Shown piece after piece: positions 1-7,771 of a stretch of DNA of 64,000 bases (positions are counted from its first letter, which is position 1; every line of letters begins with the position of its first letter). Source of the stretch: JBBDIX01 sp050486225 (GTDB lineage: Bacteria; Actinomycetota; Nitriliruptoria; Nitriliruptorales; Nitriliruptoraceae); assembly GCA_050486225.1 (NCBI GenBank), contig JBJHCV010000004.1, positions 62,001 to 126,000 of the forward strand, in the 5' to 3' direction. The translations under genes and the position numbers were made by a program. The notes under the pieces were generated by a model, which was given only the letters and a program-made list of their open reading frames with translations, was not told the origin of the DNA and made no database searches.

Positions 1-625
1 ATCCTCGGGACCTGCCCATCTCCTCGGCGGCCACGAACTCCGCGACTCCCCATCGGACGCCTTCCTCGGAGATCACGGTTCGAGTCGCCCCCGGTCCACT
101 GGCACCCGAGGGCACGTCGAGGACGTGCACCGCTCCCTGCGCCGCGTAGGCGACCCTGCTGCCGTCGGGAGACGGCCGCGGGTCGAACGCACCCGCGGCC
201 TGCGGATGCTCGACGAGGGATCCGGACCTGGTGTCGAGGGTGATCAGCCGACCACCCACGACCAGTGCGACGAGTCGCCCGGCGACGTCGGTCGCGTAGG
301 TGGTGACCCCCGACCCCGAATCGCGGGCACGTTCGCGCCGAGCGCGTTCCTCGGGGGTCTCGTCGCCGTCGACGACACCCTCGAGATCCCGCGGGTCGAT
401 CAGGCACCGTTCGACCGGCGACGACGGGTCCGTGAGGTCGAGCTCCCACAGCGCGTGGACCGGATCACGCCCCGTCGTCGACCGCAGGAACCGCACCCGT
501 GAACCGTCGGCCGTGATCGTGAACCCCCGAGGAACCCCCAACGTGAACCGGCGAGTCGCCGCCAGGCGGTCGCCGAACGTCTCGGCCCTGCGACGTGGTG
601 CGCCGCGATCCGGGGGCTCAGTCAC
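1..625 (-). CDS. S9-family (dipeptidyl-peptidase IV-like) peptidase, N-terminal part only
   Basis: Reading from a GTG at 625, about 208 codons stay open to the window edge. The protein has the look of the beta-propeller domain of DPP-IV-type serine peptidases: an early segment around RVRFLRSTTGRDPVHALWEL, a PEERARRERAR stretch, and the hallmark WGVAEFVAAEEM that precedes the propeller's active-site entrance. The alpha/beta-hydrolase domain with the catalytic triad lies outside the window. The start overlaps the stop of the upstream EEP-like gene by 8 bases (GTGACTGA), so the two are probably translationally coupled. The fold assignment is from motif memory; substrate and cell location are unknown. 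Confidence 0.75.
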   Translation of the reverse strand, partial: MTEPPDRGAPRRRAETFGDRLAATRRFTLGVPRGFTITADGSRVRFLRSTTGRDPVHALWELDLTDPSSPVERCLIDPRDLEGVVDGDETPEERARRERARDSGSGVTTYATDVAGRLVALVVGGRLITLDTRSGSLVEHPQAAGAFDPRPSPDGSRVAYAAQGAVHVLDVPSGASGPGATRTVISEEGVRWGVAEFVAAEEMGRSRG

Positions 626-1319
626 CCGCAACACCCGGGTCGCCGTGAAGGTCGAGGTCCACGACCACGGGACGGTGCCTGCTCGCAGCCGGTACCCGCG
701 GTCCGCTGTCGACCACGCACCGCGCGATCGTCAGCCGCCGGTCGACGAACGCGAAGTCACGGCGCGAGACGGGCTCGTCGGACGGGTAGGTGTCCCCGAT
801 CCCGGTTCCGGCGACGGCGAAGGCGTCCTGGTGGTCGGAGGCCAGGGTGCGTGCAACGGCGCCCTGCGGAGGTTCGCTGACGAACGCTCCGATGACCGTG
901 GGAGGAGAGACCGACGCGAGCCACGTTCGAAGCGTGGCGAGGTGGGCCGCTCGGACGTCGGGTCGGAACCCGAACTGCACGGCCACCGCAGCGATGCTCG
1001 TTCCGCCGAGACTCAGGATGGCGCGCACCGCCTCGCGATCGGGCACGCGACGAGGCGCCTGCAGCCGCAGGCGATCCGTGGACCGCACGAGGGTTCCTGC
1101 GCGCGCGAGGATCGCGCTCGAGTCTCCGCGTTGCCCGCCCTGGACACACACGACCAGACCGGTGTCTCGCAGGATGCCGCGCAGCCGTCGCGGACTGGGC
1201 GCGCCGAGCAGGCACACGACGTCGGGTTCGAGGGCCGTGAGCACGTCACGGATCGCCGTCGGATCCCCGTGACCGCCCACGTTGTGGACCACGAGTCGTC
1301 GGTGGCTGGCACTGGTCAT
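618..1319 (-). CDS. endonuclease/exonuclease/phosphatase-fold protein (degenerate)
   Basis: A 233-residue protein starting at an ATG (MTSASHRRL). It begins like EEP-fold enzymes with a strand ending in HNVGGHG, then DVVCLLGA, where catalytic members have N and E ligands. It ends RRDFAFVDRRL...SRHRPVVVDL, matching the family's D-H dyad region (SxHxPV). The first metal-binding Glu is not obvious (CLLG instead of a typical LQEV), so activity may be altered. It lies 13 bases downstream of the ROK kinase stop and overlaps the peptidase gene, within the fliA-led unit. An in-frame upstream ATG at 1463 would run into the kinase gene and was rejected. Confidence 0.7.
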   Translation of the reverse strand: MTSASHRRLVVHNVGGHGDPTAIRDVLTALEPDVVCLLGAPSPRRLRGILRDTGLVVCVQGGQRGDSSAILARAGTLVRSTDRLRLQAPRRVPDREAVRAILSLGGTSIAAVAVQFGFRPDVRAAHLATLRTWLASVSPPTVIGAFVSEPPQGAVARTLASDHQDAFAVAGTGIGDTYPSDEPVSRRDFAFVDRRLTIARCVVDSGPRVPAASRHRPVVVDLDLHGDPGVAGD

Positions 1320-1332
1320 CGGCGGGCCGGCC

Positions 1333-2265
1333 TCACTGGTCGGGTCGGGATGGCGGGCGCAGTCGGGCCGCGCCGTGGGCCGCGAGGAGCGCGGCACCGA
1401 CGATCCCGGCGTCGTCACCGAGGGCGGCGGGGTGCACGTCGGGCAGCCTACGGTGTCGCGCACCGAACACGTGCGCGTGCAACTGATCGGTGACGACCGG
1501 CGCCATCAGCGGAGCCAGCGCTGGCCCGGCTCCTCCCCCGAGGACGATCATCCCGGGGTCGAGCACGGTCACGAGTGTCGCTGCCGCGCGACCGAGTCGC
1601 CGGGCAGCCTCTTCGACGACCTGGCGGGCCACCACGTCTCCCTCGCGCGCCGCGAGCGCCACCTCGGACGCCGTGAGCGGGCGGCCGTCGTGTTCCGCGC
1701 AGCGTCGTACGTGGAGTCGTTCGATGGCGGTCGCCGCAGCGTGGGTCTCCAGGCACCCGACGAGTCCGCAGGCGCACGTCCGACCGTGGGCATCCACCTC
1801 GACGTGGCCCACCTCGGCTGCCAGTCCGTGCGCGCCCACCAGCGGCTCACCGCCGACCACGACGCCACCGCCGACGCCGGTTCCAAGGGTGAACATCAGG
1901 ACGTCGTCGACACCGCGAGCGACACCTGCCCGGTGCTCCCCGAAGGCCGCAGCGGTCGCGTCGTTGACGACCGTCACCGCTCGACCCGTCGCGCGACGAA
2001 GTCGACCGGCGACGTCGAGGTCGGCGTAGGGCAGGTTCGGTGAGTACCTCAGCACGCCGTCCACGACCATTCCTGCCGCCCCGACCCCGACCGGCAGGCC
2101 GACCTCGAGGTCGGCGAGTTGCGCGACCAGCACGTCGACGAGGTCGTCGCCGCCTGTTCGGGGAGTGTCGCGGCGCAGCACGACATCGAGCCTGCCGTCG
2201 GCCGACACCTCCCCGACGCGCAGGTGGGTGCCTCCGATGTCGATCCCGACTGCGACGGCGCTCAC
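1333..2265 (-). CDS. ROK-family glucokinase
   Basis: 310 residues. The N-terminal phosphate loop DIGGTHLRVG, a VVNDATAAAFGE sugar-site segment with catalytic Asp, TLGTGVGGGVV, and the ROK zinc-binding signature CACGLVGCLE are all present in order. Such proteins phosphorylate glucose or related hexoses with ATP in the cytosol; exact specificity cannot be read. The GTG start at 2265 overlaps the upstream gene's stop (GTGA). A longer frame to 2349 would bury the start inside the neighbour and adds an arginine-rich non-homologous stretch. It sits in the sigma-factor transcription unit, an unexpected neighbour for a sugar kinase. Confidence 0.88.
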   Translation of the reverse strand: MSAVAVGIDIGGTHLRVGEVSADGRLDVVLRRDTPRTGGDDLVDVLVAQLADLEVGLPVGVGAAGMVVDGVLRYSPNLPYADLDVAGRLRRATGRAVTVVNDATAAAFGEHRAGVARGVDDVLMFTLGTGVGGGVVVGGEPLVGAHGLAAEVGHVEVDAHGRTCACGLVGCLETHAAATAIERLHVRRCAEHDGRPLTASEVALAAREGDVVARQVVEEAARRLGRAAATLVTVLDPGMIVLGGGAGPALAPLMAPVVTDQLHAHVFGARHRRLPDVHPAALGDDAGIVGAALLAAHGAARLRPPSRPDQ

Positions 2266-2954
2266 GTCCACCCCAGCGGTGGATCGACGATGCCGACATC
2301 GACCAGGGTGGCTCCGACGAGCGCGAGGGTCACGACGAACACCACCCACACGAACGCACGCGAGCCGATCACCTCACTCCGGCGCACTCCGGTCATCGTC
2401 ATCGTGTCGACGACGCTCGACAGCCACGTGAACGTGATCCCGACGCCCAGCACGACCACGACCAGAGGAACCTGCGACCACGTCACGACCGTGGGACGCG
2501 TGAGGTCCCATCCCACCCGGCCGAGCGCGTGAACCGCTGCACCGGCCCACAGGGCGACGACCAGTACACGCAACAGGCCCGGCGCGACCCGCCCGGCCAC
2601 CACGTACCCCCCGCCCGGTACCACCAGTGCGACCACGATCGCGAGCAGTCGACGTGGCCATCCGGGTCGTCGAGGGAGCCCGTCCGGCGTGGGGAACCGT
2701 CCGACGGCACGCGCGAACGCGCGTCGGGGCGTCCCGCAGGCCTCGCACTCGTCGTCCGTGAGCGGTTGCCACCCCGAACACTCGAGGCATCGCCACTCCA
2801 CGACGCCGTCCTCGACCCGCACGACCCGCGCGTCTGCGGACTCGGCAGGATCCGGTTCGACGGTTGCGCTGACGTCCACGGGGCCCCTCGCGACGGCCTG
2901 CACGACCCCGGCGAGTGCCGTGCCGTGCCAGTGCCCGACGTTAGCGGAGGCCAC
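2262..2954 (-). CDS. zinc-ribbon multi-pass membrane protein, unknown function
   Basis: 230 residues from a GTG at 2954, preceded by GGGAG six bases upstream. The N-terminal half carries a compact four-cysteine zinc ribbon (CLEC...CEAC, about residues 57-74). The C-terminal half has four likely membrane helices (for example LLAIVVALVVPGGGYVVAG and the final VWVVFVVTLALVGATLVDV). The arrangement resembles actinobacterial membrane proteins with a rubredoxin-like or RanBP2-like ribbon, but I cannot name a family. It lies between the HD-GYP gene (50-base gap) and the ROK kinase (GTGA overlap). The longer frame reaching 3230 overlaps the upstream gene and lacks a supported start. Confidence 0.7.
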   Translation of the reverse strand: MASANVGHWHGTALAGVVQAVARGPVDVSATVEPDPAESADARVVRVEDGVVEWRCLECSGWQPLTDDECEACGTPRRAFARAVGRFPTPDGLPRRPGWPRRLLAIVVALVVPGGGYVVAGRVAPGLLRVLVVALWAGAAVHALGRVGWDLTRPTVVTWSQVPLVVVVLGVGITFTWLSSVVDTMTMTGVRRSEVIGSRAFVWVVFVVTLALVGATLVDVGIVDPPLGWT

Positions 2955-3004
2955 GTCGGCTCCCGGGGATGCAGAGGGGATGCGCGGGTGAGCGCTCGTC
3001 GGCC

Positions 3005-4420
3005 TCAGCCCCGCACGGAGAGCAGCAGGGTGAGGTGAGACAGGGCCACCCCCACCAGTGTGGGATCCAGTTCGTGACCGGCCCGTTCCCGCAACCGCAC
3101 GGCCAGCTGGCCAGACGTCGCCTCCGACACGCACAGCACGTCGTCGATGGCATGGGCCACGGCGAGGATCCGCGCAGACTCCACGATCTCTTCGCGGGCG
3201 AGCCCGTCCGGACGTCCTGTGCCGTCCCAACGCTCCACCTGGGAGCGCACCGTCTGTGCGACGGCGGACCCCGCCGTGAGCTGCAGCATGCGCTCGCCGC
3301 GCTCCGGGAAGTCGACGGCGTCCACGGGCACGCCCGACCGACCGACGTCGTGGAGGTGTCCCGCGAGCTGGATGCGCGACAGCATGGCTGGCGACACGCC
3401 GTGGACCCGGGCCAGTTCTGCGGCCATGCGTCCCACACGTTCACCGTGGCCACGCCCCTGGGGCAGCGTCGGCTCGACCTCGTCGAGCAGTCGGACGATC
3501 GCCTCGAGTTCGGTCGTCACCGACAGGTCACCGCTGATCTCGCTCGCGTCGATCACGTCACGGGTGGTCCCGACCGCTGCGGCCTCCACGGCGCGTCGGG
3601 CGAGGTTGACCAGGTTGTCACCGTCACCGCCAAGGTCCGACCCCGCATGCCCGACGACCGCCCGCAGCGGAAGTCCGCGGTCCCGGCAGGTCGCGGCGGT
3701 GCCGACGATGCGCAGCGCCAGTCGATCCATCAGGGGCGCGCCCATGTTCTCCGCGAGCACCGCGAACTCACCGAAACCTGTCGAGTACAGCTCTGCGCCG
3801 GCGGCCCCGCACACGTGCGCGAGGGCCGACGCGAGTCGGCGTCGCTGCACCGACACGACGATGTCGGGCGACGGCGTCGTCCACCGGTCGGACAGCACGG
3901 CGACCCGCGCGATGCGCACGGAGGTCCCGGCGTCGATCAGTGAGGCGAGGCGCCGTTCGAACGAACGGTTGTCGGGCAACCCCGTGTGGAGGTCCGAGCC
4001 CTCTGCCAGCACACCCGGTCCGAGTGCGAAGCGCCGCTCGAACGACGCGAGGAGTGCCGAGGACGCGTGGTCCGGGTCGACCAGTCCGGCGAGCGCCTCC
4101 TCGTTTCCCTCCCCCACGATCGAGTGGGCACCTGCACGGACCAGATCAGCGGCGACGTGCTCCCCTCCCGTGTGTGCCAACACGACGACGGGAGGGCCGC
4201 CCTCCGCGTCATCGATCAGGGCCACGACGTCGCCGGGAGGAGTACGTGTGGAGACCAGGATCGCGTCGACCTCGTGGTCCCCGTCGTCCACCAGCACGGC
4301 GCCGATGGCCTCGAGGCGACGCCTGGCGATGTCGTCGAGTTCGACACATCGGAGCCTGAGTCCGAGTCCCGGAGCGCCTGACGCGCCACGGTCGCCGCCC
4401 TCGAGCGGTGCCGTGCTCAT
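3005..4420 (-). CDS. pseudo-receiver/GGDEF-like/HD-GYP-like signalling protein
   Basis: 471 residues. An N-terminal receiver-like region (about 25-110) lacks the usual acidic pocket. A GGDEF-like domain follows (about 130-290), with the signature reduced to TGFGEF, so cyclase activity is unlikely. A C-terminal HD domain has GHLHDVGRSG, but the HHExxDGxGYP motif reads QVERWDGTGRPDG, so the two His and the GYP are lost. Cyclic-di-GMP hydrolysis is therefore doubtful; a binding or regulatory role is an alternative. The ATG at 4420 overlaps the sigma-factor stop (ATGA), tying it to flagellar gene control. Confidence 0.75.
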   Translation of the reverse strand: MSTAPLEGGDRGASGAPGLGLRLRCVELDDIARRRLEAIGAVLVDDGDHEVDAILVSTRTPPGDVVALIDDAEGGPPVVVLAHTGGEHVAADLVRAGAHSIVGEGNEEALAGLVDPDHASSALLASFERRFALGPGVLAEGSDLHTGLPDNRSFERRLASLIDAGTSVRIARVAVLSDRWTTPSPDIVVSVQRRRLASALAHVCGAAGAELYSTGFGEFAVLAENMGAPLMDRLALRIVGTAATCRDRGLPLRAVVGHAGSDLGGDGDNLVNLARRAVEAAAVGTTRDVIDASEISGDLSVTTELEAIVRLLDEVEPTLPQGRGHGERVGRMAAELARVHGVSPAMLSRIQLAGHLHDVGRSGVPVDAVDFPERGERMLQLTAGSAVAQTVRSQVERWDGTGRPDGLAREEIVESARILAVAHAIDDVLCVSEATSGQLAVRLRERAGHELDPTLVGVALSHLTLLLSVRG

Positions 4421-5358
4421 CCTGCCCACGCCTCGCTGGAGGCGTATGCGGCGCGGACACGATCCCCGTCGATGCGATCTCGCCAGCTGTCCGTCGCCCG
4501 AGCCTGCGCGACGTAGCTCGCGCGGCGCCGCTTGCCGGGGGCGTCGTCGGGCACCGGGGCGACGTCGTCGAACAGCGTGGCGAAGTACGCCTGCAGCGCG
4601 CGAAGCGCCTCGTGGCGCAGCTGGGAGGCGCGCGCCTCGGTCACCCCGAACTCGTCGGCGATGTCGCGCAGGAGGCGTCCCTCGAAGTGGTGTGCCGTGA
4701 GCACACGGCGCAGTTCGTCCGGAAGGCTCGCGACCGCATGGTGCAGGGTCCCGACGAGCTCACTGCGTTCCACCGCGGTCTCGGGCAGCCACTCGACGTG
4801 CTCCTCCACCACCTGGTCGGCGAGCGGCGGCCCGTCGTTGCCGTCCGTGCCCACGGGCCGGTCGAGGGTCAGCAGCGTCGAGGTGAGCTGTGCCGCCTGC
4901 TGGCGACGCACGTGGGCCTCGTCCATGCCGACCTCACGAGCGATCTCCGCATCGGCCGGCACCCGGTGCAGGCGTTCCTGCAGCCGGTGTCGCGCAGCCT
5001 CGATCATGCGCAGGTCGCGTCGCATCCGCCGCGTCGCCCAGTCCCTGGTCCTGGACGCATCGATCACCGCACCCCGGATCCGGATGCTCGCGTAGCGCGC
5101 GAACGGAACCTCAGCGGACGGGTCGAAGCGGTGGGCGGCGTCCACGAGCCCAGCGGCTCCTGCCGCTCGGAGCTCCTCCCGGTCGACGTGACGCGGGAAG
5201 CGCATCGCGACCTGGTTGACGACGTGGTCGACGAGGTGGAGGTGAGCCTCGACGAGGGTGTTGCGGTCGAGTCGTGCCACGTCGATGGCACCGACGTCAC
5301 CATCGTCAGCGAGGCCTCGATCGATGGCCTCCCCCGGTGTGTGCTTCGTGATCCCCAC
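4417..5358 (-). CDS. fliA: RNA polymerase sigma factor, FliA/WhiG (sigma-28) type
   Basis: 313 residues from a GTG with an AGGAG ribosome site seven bases upstream. Region 2 reads ELRAAGAAGLVDAAHRFDPS, then FARYASIRIRGAVIDASR, the FliA/WhiG version of region 2.3-2.4. Region 3 (VPADAEIAREVGMDEAHV) and region 4 (LLRDIADEFGVTEARASQLRHEAL) follow. A roughly 50-residue C-terminal tail after region 4 is longer than usual. It heads the minus-strand unit and sits at the edge of the flagellar island. It is the natural candidate to read the five CTTGAG-N13-GGCCGAC boxes in this window. No flgM anti-sigma gene is present here. Confidence 0.9.
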   Translation of the reverse strand: MGITKHTPGEAIDRGLADDGDVGAIDVARLDRNTLVEAHLHLVDHVVNQVAMRFPRHVDREELRAAGAAGLVDAAHRFDPSAEVPFARYASIRIRGAVIDASRTRDWATRRMRRDLRMIEAARHRLQERLHRVPADAEIAREVGMDEAHVRRQQAAQLTSTLLTLDRPVGTDGNDGPPLADQVVEEHVEWLPETAVERSELVGTLHHAVASLPDELRRVLTAHHFEGRLLRDIADEFGVTEARASQLRHEALRALQAYFATLFDDVAPVPDDAPGKRRRASYVAQARATDSWRDRIDGDRVRAAYASSEAWAG

Positions 5359-5482
5359 GGTCTGCTCCTGGACGCCTCGCGTCGGTCGTCGACGTCTTCG
5401 GGTGCAACCACTGGTCGTCCGTGACCGGAGGTGGACACTGTCCGTTCAGACGGTCCTGCACTCACGTGAACGGCACCTGGAC

Positions 5483-5507
5483 GGGTGAACTTCAGGGTTC
5501 TTCACCC
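5483..5507. promoter_or_regulatory. candidate operator dyad between fliA and the divergent gene
   Basis: GGGTGAA (5483-5489) and TTCACCC (5501-5507) form a perfect 7-base dyad separated by 11 bases, in an unusually AT-rich patch of the 241-base divergent spacer. It could bind a dimeric regulator of fliA, whose promoter must lie here on the minus strand. No known operator consensus is recognised. Confidence 0.3.
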
Positions 5508-5552
5508 TTCCTTTACGATTCCGGACGACGTCCTTCACGTTCCTGCGCCCTG

Positions 5553-5578
5553 CTTGAGCGGCGCATGGACCGGCCGAC
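5553..5578 (+). promoter_or_regulatory. FliA-type promoter, copy 1
   Basis: CTTGAG (5553-5558), 13 bases, then GGCCGAC (5572-5578). Expressed as TTGA-N15-GCCGAC, the spacing equals that of sigma-D/sigma-28 promoters (TAAA-N15-GCCGATAT). The downstream GTG at 5600 has GGAGG at 5589-5593, leaving a short leader. The same box recurs at 9686, 11479, 15651 and 24453. Confidence 0.75.
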
Positions 5579-5599
5579 AGGCATCGCAGGAGGCCACCC

Positions 5600-6004
5600 G
5601 TGACCGACGAGTTCGTCCAGCTGATCCGACGTGAGGCGGATGCCGCACGAGTCCTGGCCATGCGCATGCGGGCCCTGGAACTGGTGGTCGCGGCGGGCTT
5701 CGACCGCTTCCTCGGGTTCGCCGTCGACGATCTCGATGCGGCTGCCGACAACCTGGAGGCGCTGGAGCTCTCCCGCACGGTGGCGCTGGTGACCGCGGGC
5801 TTCGAGCCCGACGCTCCTGCCGGCGAGGTGGTCAGCGAACTCGACGGCCGCGACGGCGCACTGGCTCATGCCGTCGACGAACTGGCCACGGCGATGGACG
5901 ACGTCGAACGCACCCGGGATCGGGCGCGCCACGTGCTCGGCACGGCAGCACGTGGAACTCGCGCTCGGCTCGAGGCGAGTCACGCGCTCACGGCGGGGGT
6001 CTGA
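5600..6004 (+). CDS. small helical protein under FliA control, unknown function
   Basis: 134 residues, GTG start with GGAGG six bases upstream. The whole protein looks alpha-helical, with repeated Ala/Leu/Glu heptad-like patterns (AADNLEALELSR, HAVDELATAMDDVERTRDRARHVLG), no signal peptide and no cysteine. Size, helicity and the FliA-type promoter directly upstream suggest a flagellar chaperone or assembly factor of the FlgN/FliT kind, but no sequence match can be claimed. It stands alone on the plus strand, convergent with csrA. Confidence 0.65.
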   Translation: MTDEFVQLIRREADAARVLAMRMRALELVVAAGFDRFLGFAVDDLDAAADNLEALELSRTVALVTAGFEPDAPAGEVVSELDGRDGALAHAVDELATAMDDVERTRDRARHVLGTAARGTRARLEASHALTAGV

Positions 6005-6059
6005 ACGACCCGCGGGAACGCTCGGGTCGACGTCACGACCGCTCGGCCCGACGTCGAGG

Positions 6060-6350
6060 TCAGCGCTCGGTCTGGTCCTCGTCGGACACCGGCGTCGCGT
6101 CGAACTCCGCCGTCGCCCCCTGGGCGGCCCGTGGCATGCGCGCGACGAGCTGACGGGTCCGGCCGGCCCATCGAGCGGCCTCGGCGTTCTCGGCCTCGAT
6201 CTGCCGGAACACCTCTTCACGGTGCACCTGGACGTGACGCGGCGCGTCGACGCCGACCCGGATCTGGTCGCCACGCACCTCGAGCACGGTGACCACGACC
6301 TCGTTGCCGATGACGATGGACTCGCCGGGCCTGCGGGACAGGATCAGCAC
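6060..6350 (-). CDS. csrA: carbon storage/translation regulator CsrA
   Basis: 96 residues. VLILSRRPGESIVIGNEVVV, then VRGDQIRVGVDAPRHVQVHREEVF, is the conserved CsrA beta-strand core; R44-type RNA-contact residues are present. A C-terminal extension of about 35 residues makes it longer than the 61-75 residues common in the family. CsrA binds GGA in mRNA leaders and represses translation; in B. subtilis it represses flagellin and is antagonised by FliW. The GTG start lies one base after the fliW stop. The longer frame to 6407 lies inside fliW and was rejected. Confidence 0.92.
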   Translation of the reverse strand: MLILSRRPGESIVIGNEVVVTVLEVRGDQIRVGVDAPRHVQVHREEVFRQIEAENAEAARWAGRTRQLVARMPRAAQGATAEFDATPVSDEDQTER

Positions 6351-6351
6351 G

Positions 6352-6780
6352 TCAACCCCGTCCGGTCGAGGCGCCGGTGACCCCGTCGTCCTCGAGCAGG
6401 GGCGCACGCAACGGCTCGTCCGCGTCGAGCACGACCTGGCGTGCGACGTGGGTGTGTGCGTTCGCGACGAACGGGGCGCGCAGGTTCATGGCGAGGTGGT
6501 CGCCGTCGACGATCACCGAACAGAACAGCGCCACGTCCTCGGGGGTGGAGATGCCCAGTCCCTGCGTGTCGGCATCCGGAAGATCCGGGGCATAGTCCGG
6601 GAAGAACAGCCAGGGGGACGCCACGACCAGTGCGACCTCGGGCGCGTCGACGCACACGAGCTCCTGGAACATCCCGTCCTCGGTGAGATCGACGAGCGAG
6701 AAGCGGGTCCCCTGATCGAGTCCGGGAATGCCACCGTCGAAGGCGAGCACGGCTGCGTCGGTCGTGTCCGTCACGTCCAC
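6352..6780 (-). CDS. fliW: flagellar assembly factor FliW
   Basis: 142 residues from a GTG with GAGGAA upstream. Family features: GGIPGLDQGTRFSLVDL near the start, ASPWLFFPDYAPDLPD in the middle (the F-x-P-x-Y segment typical of FliW), then VALFCSVIV and the APFVANAHTHVARQVVL ending. FliW binds flagellin and CsrA in turn, so that flagellin accumulation releases CsrA. Placement immediately upstream of csrA and downstream of flgL matches the arrangement in Firmicutes and other flagellated actinobacteria. Confidence 0.92.
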   Translation of the reverse strand: MDVTDTTDAAVLAFDGGIPGLDQGTRFSLVDLTEDGMFQELVCVDAPEVALVVASPWLFFPDYAPDLPDADTQGLGISTPEDVALFCSVIVDGDHLAMNLRAPFVANAHTHVARQVVLDADEPLRAPLLEDDGVTGASTGRG

Positions 6781-6846
6781 ATCTTCCTCGGCGGTGGTCT
6801 GGAGCGTAGCGACGGGCCCAGCGGGTTCCGTGGACCCGTGGGGCGG

Positions 6847-7731
6847 TCAGCGCAGGAAGGCGGCCAGCGTCGGCGGCAGGGCGCGGGAGAGCGCCTGCAG
6901 GGTGGCCTCGTAGGCCACCTGCTGGGTCTGGAGTTCCATGATGCCCTCGGCGAGGTCGACGTCCTCGACCTCGCTGAGCTGCGCACGCAGGATGTCCACG
7001 GTCTGCTGGGTACGCGCCTGCGCAGACTCGATGCGACTTGCCGACGCCCCGACCACGGCCAGACCGTCGCCGATCCTCGACATCGCCGTGTCCAGGTCTG
7101 CCAGCTGACCGCTGATGGCCGAGCTGCCACCGGACTCGAGCGCGACGGCCAGCCCGTCGAGTCGGGTGAGCAGGTCGTCACCCGCGGTGAACCCGAGCCA
7201 CTCCGCGGCGGTCACGTTGACCCGCACGAGCTCGTCGTCTCCGACCCGGCGCATGATCTCGTCGCCCGCGCCCTGCGCCGTCCAGCCGCCGCCGTCGTCG
7301 GCGACCGCGACACCGTCGGCGAACCCCCCGAACAGCGGTCGCCCCATGTGCTGGGTGTTGGCGATCGCGACGATCTCGTCACGAATCGTGCGCACCTCGT
7401 GGGCCAGGGCGGCGCGTTCACCCGGCTCTGACGTCGACGCGCCTCGTACGGCGAGTTCCCGGGCCCGCTGCATACGGGTCATGGCGGCCTGCAGCTGCTG
7501 GTCTGCGGTGTCGAGCCAGCTCATGCCGTCTGCGGCGTTGCGCAGCTGCTGCTGCTGGGCGCGCATGGAACTGCGCAGCGACATGGTGCGACGAGTGGCC
7601 GCAGGGTCGTCCGAGGGACGCTGGACGTTGCGGCCCGTGCCGAGTCGGGTCTGGGCGCGGTCGAAGGCATGCATGCGCGCCTGCAGGCGGTCGAGGGACC
7701 GCAGGACCGTCGTCTCGCTCGTCACGCGCAC
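6847..7731 (-). CDS. flgL: hook-filament junction protein FlgL
   Basis: 294 residues, GTG start. The N-terminal flagellin-like helix (LDRLQARMHAFDRAQTRLGT, then RPSDDPAATRRTMSLR) and the C-terminal helix (DVDLAEGIMELQTQQVAYEA) form the D0/D1 coiled coil of FlgL/HAP3. FlgL joins the FlgK ring to the flagellin filament and is exported without a signal peptide. It follows flgK by 40 bases and precedes fliW in the same minus-strand operon. Confidence 0.92.
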   Translation of the reverse strand: MRVTSETTVLRSLDRLQARMHAFDRAQTRLGTGRNVQRPSDDPAATRRTMSLRSSMRAQQQQLRNAADGMSWLDTADQQLQAAMTRMQRARELAVRGASTSEPGERAALAHEVRTIRDEIVAIANTQHMGRPLFGGFADGVAVADDGGGWTAQGAGDEIMRRVGDDELVRVNVTAAEWLGFTAGDDLLTRLDGLAVALESGGSSAISGQLADLDTAMSRIGDGLAVVGASASRIESAQARTQQTVDILRAQLSEVEDVDLAEGIMELQTQQVAYEATLQALSRALPPTLAAFLR

Positions 7732-7771
7732 GGCGTCCCCCTTCCGTCACGTGGTCGGGTGTCGGGTGTCG

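Noticed and set aside
6027..6057. TCGACGTC/GACGTCGA inverted repeat between the convergent 5600 gene and csrA as a terminator
   Set aside because: Only 8 bp, a 15-base loop and a very common sequence type in this genome; too weak to list.
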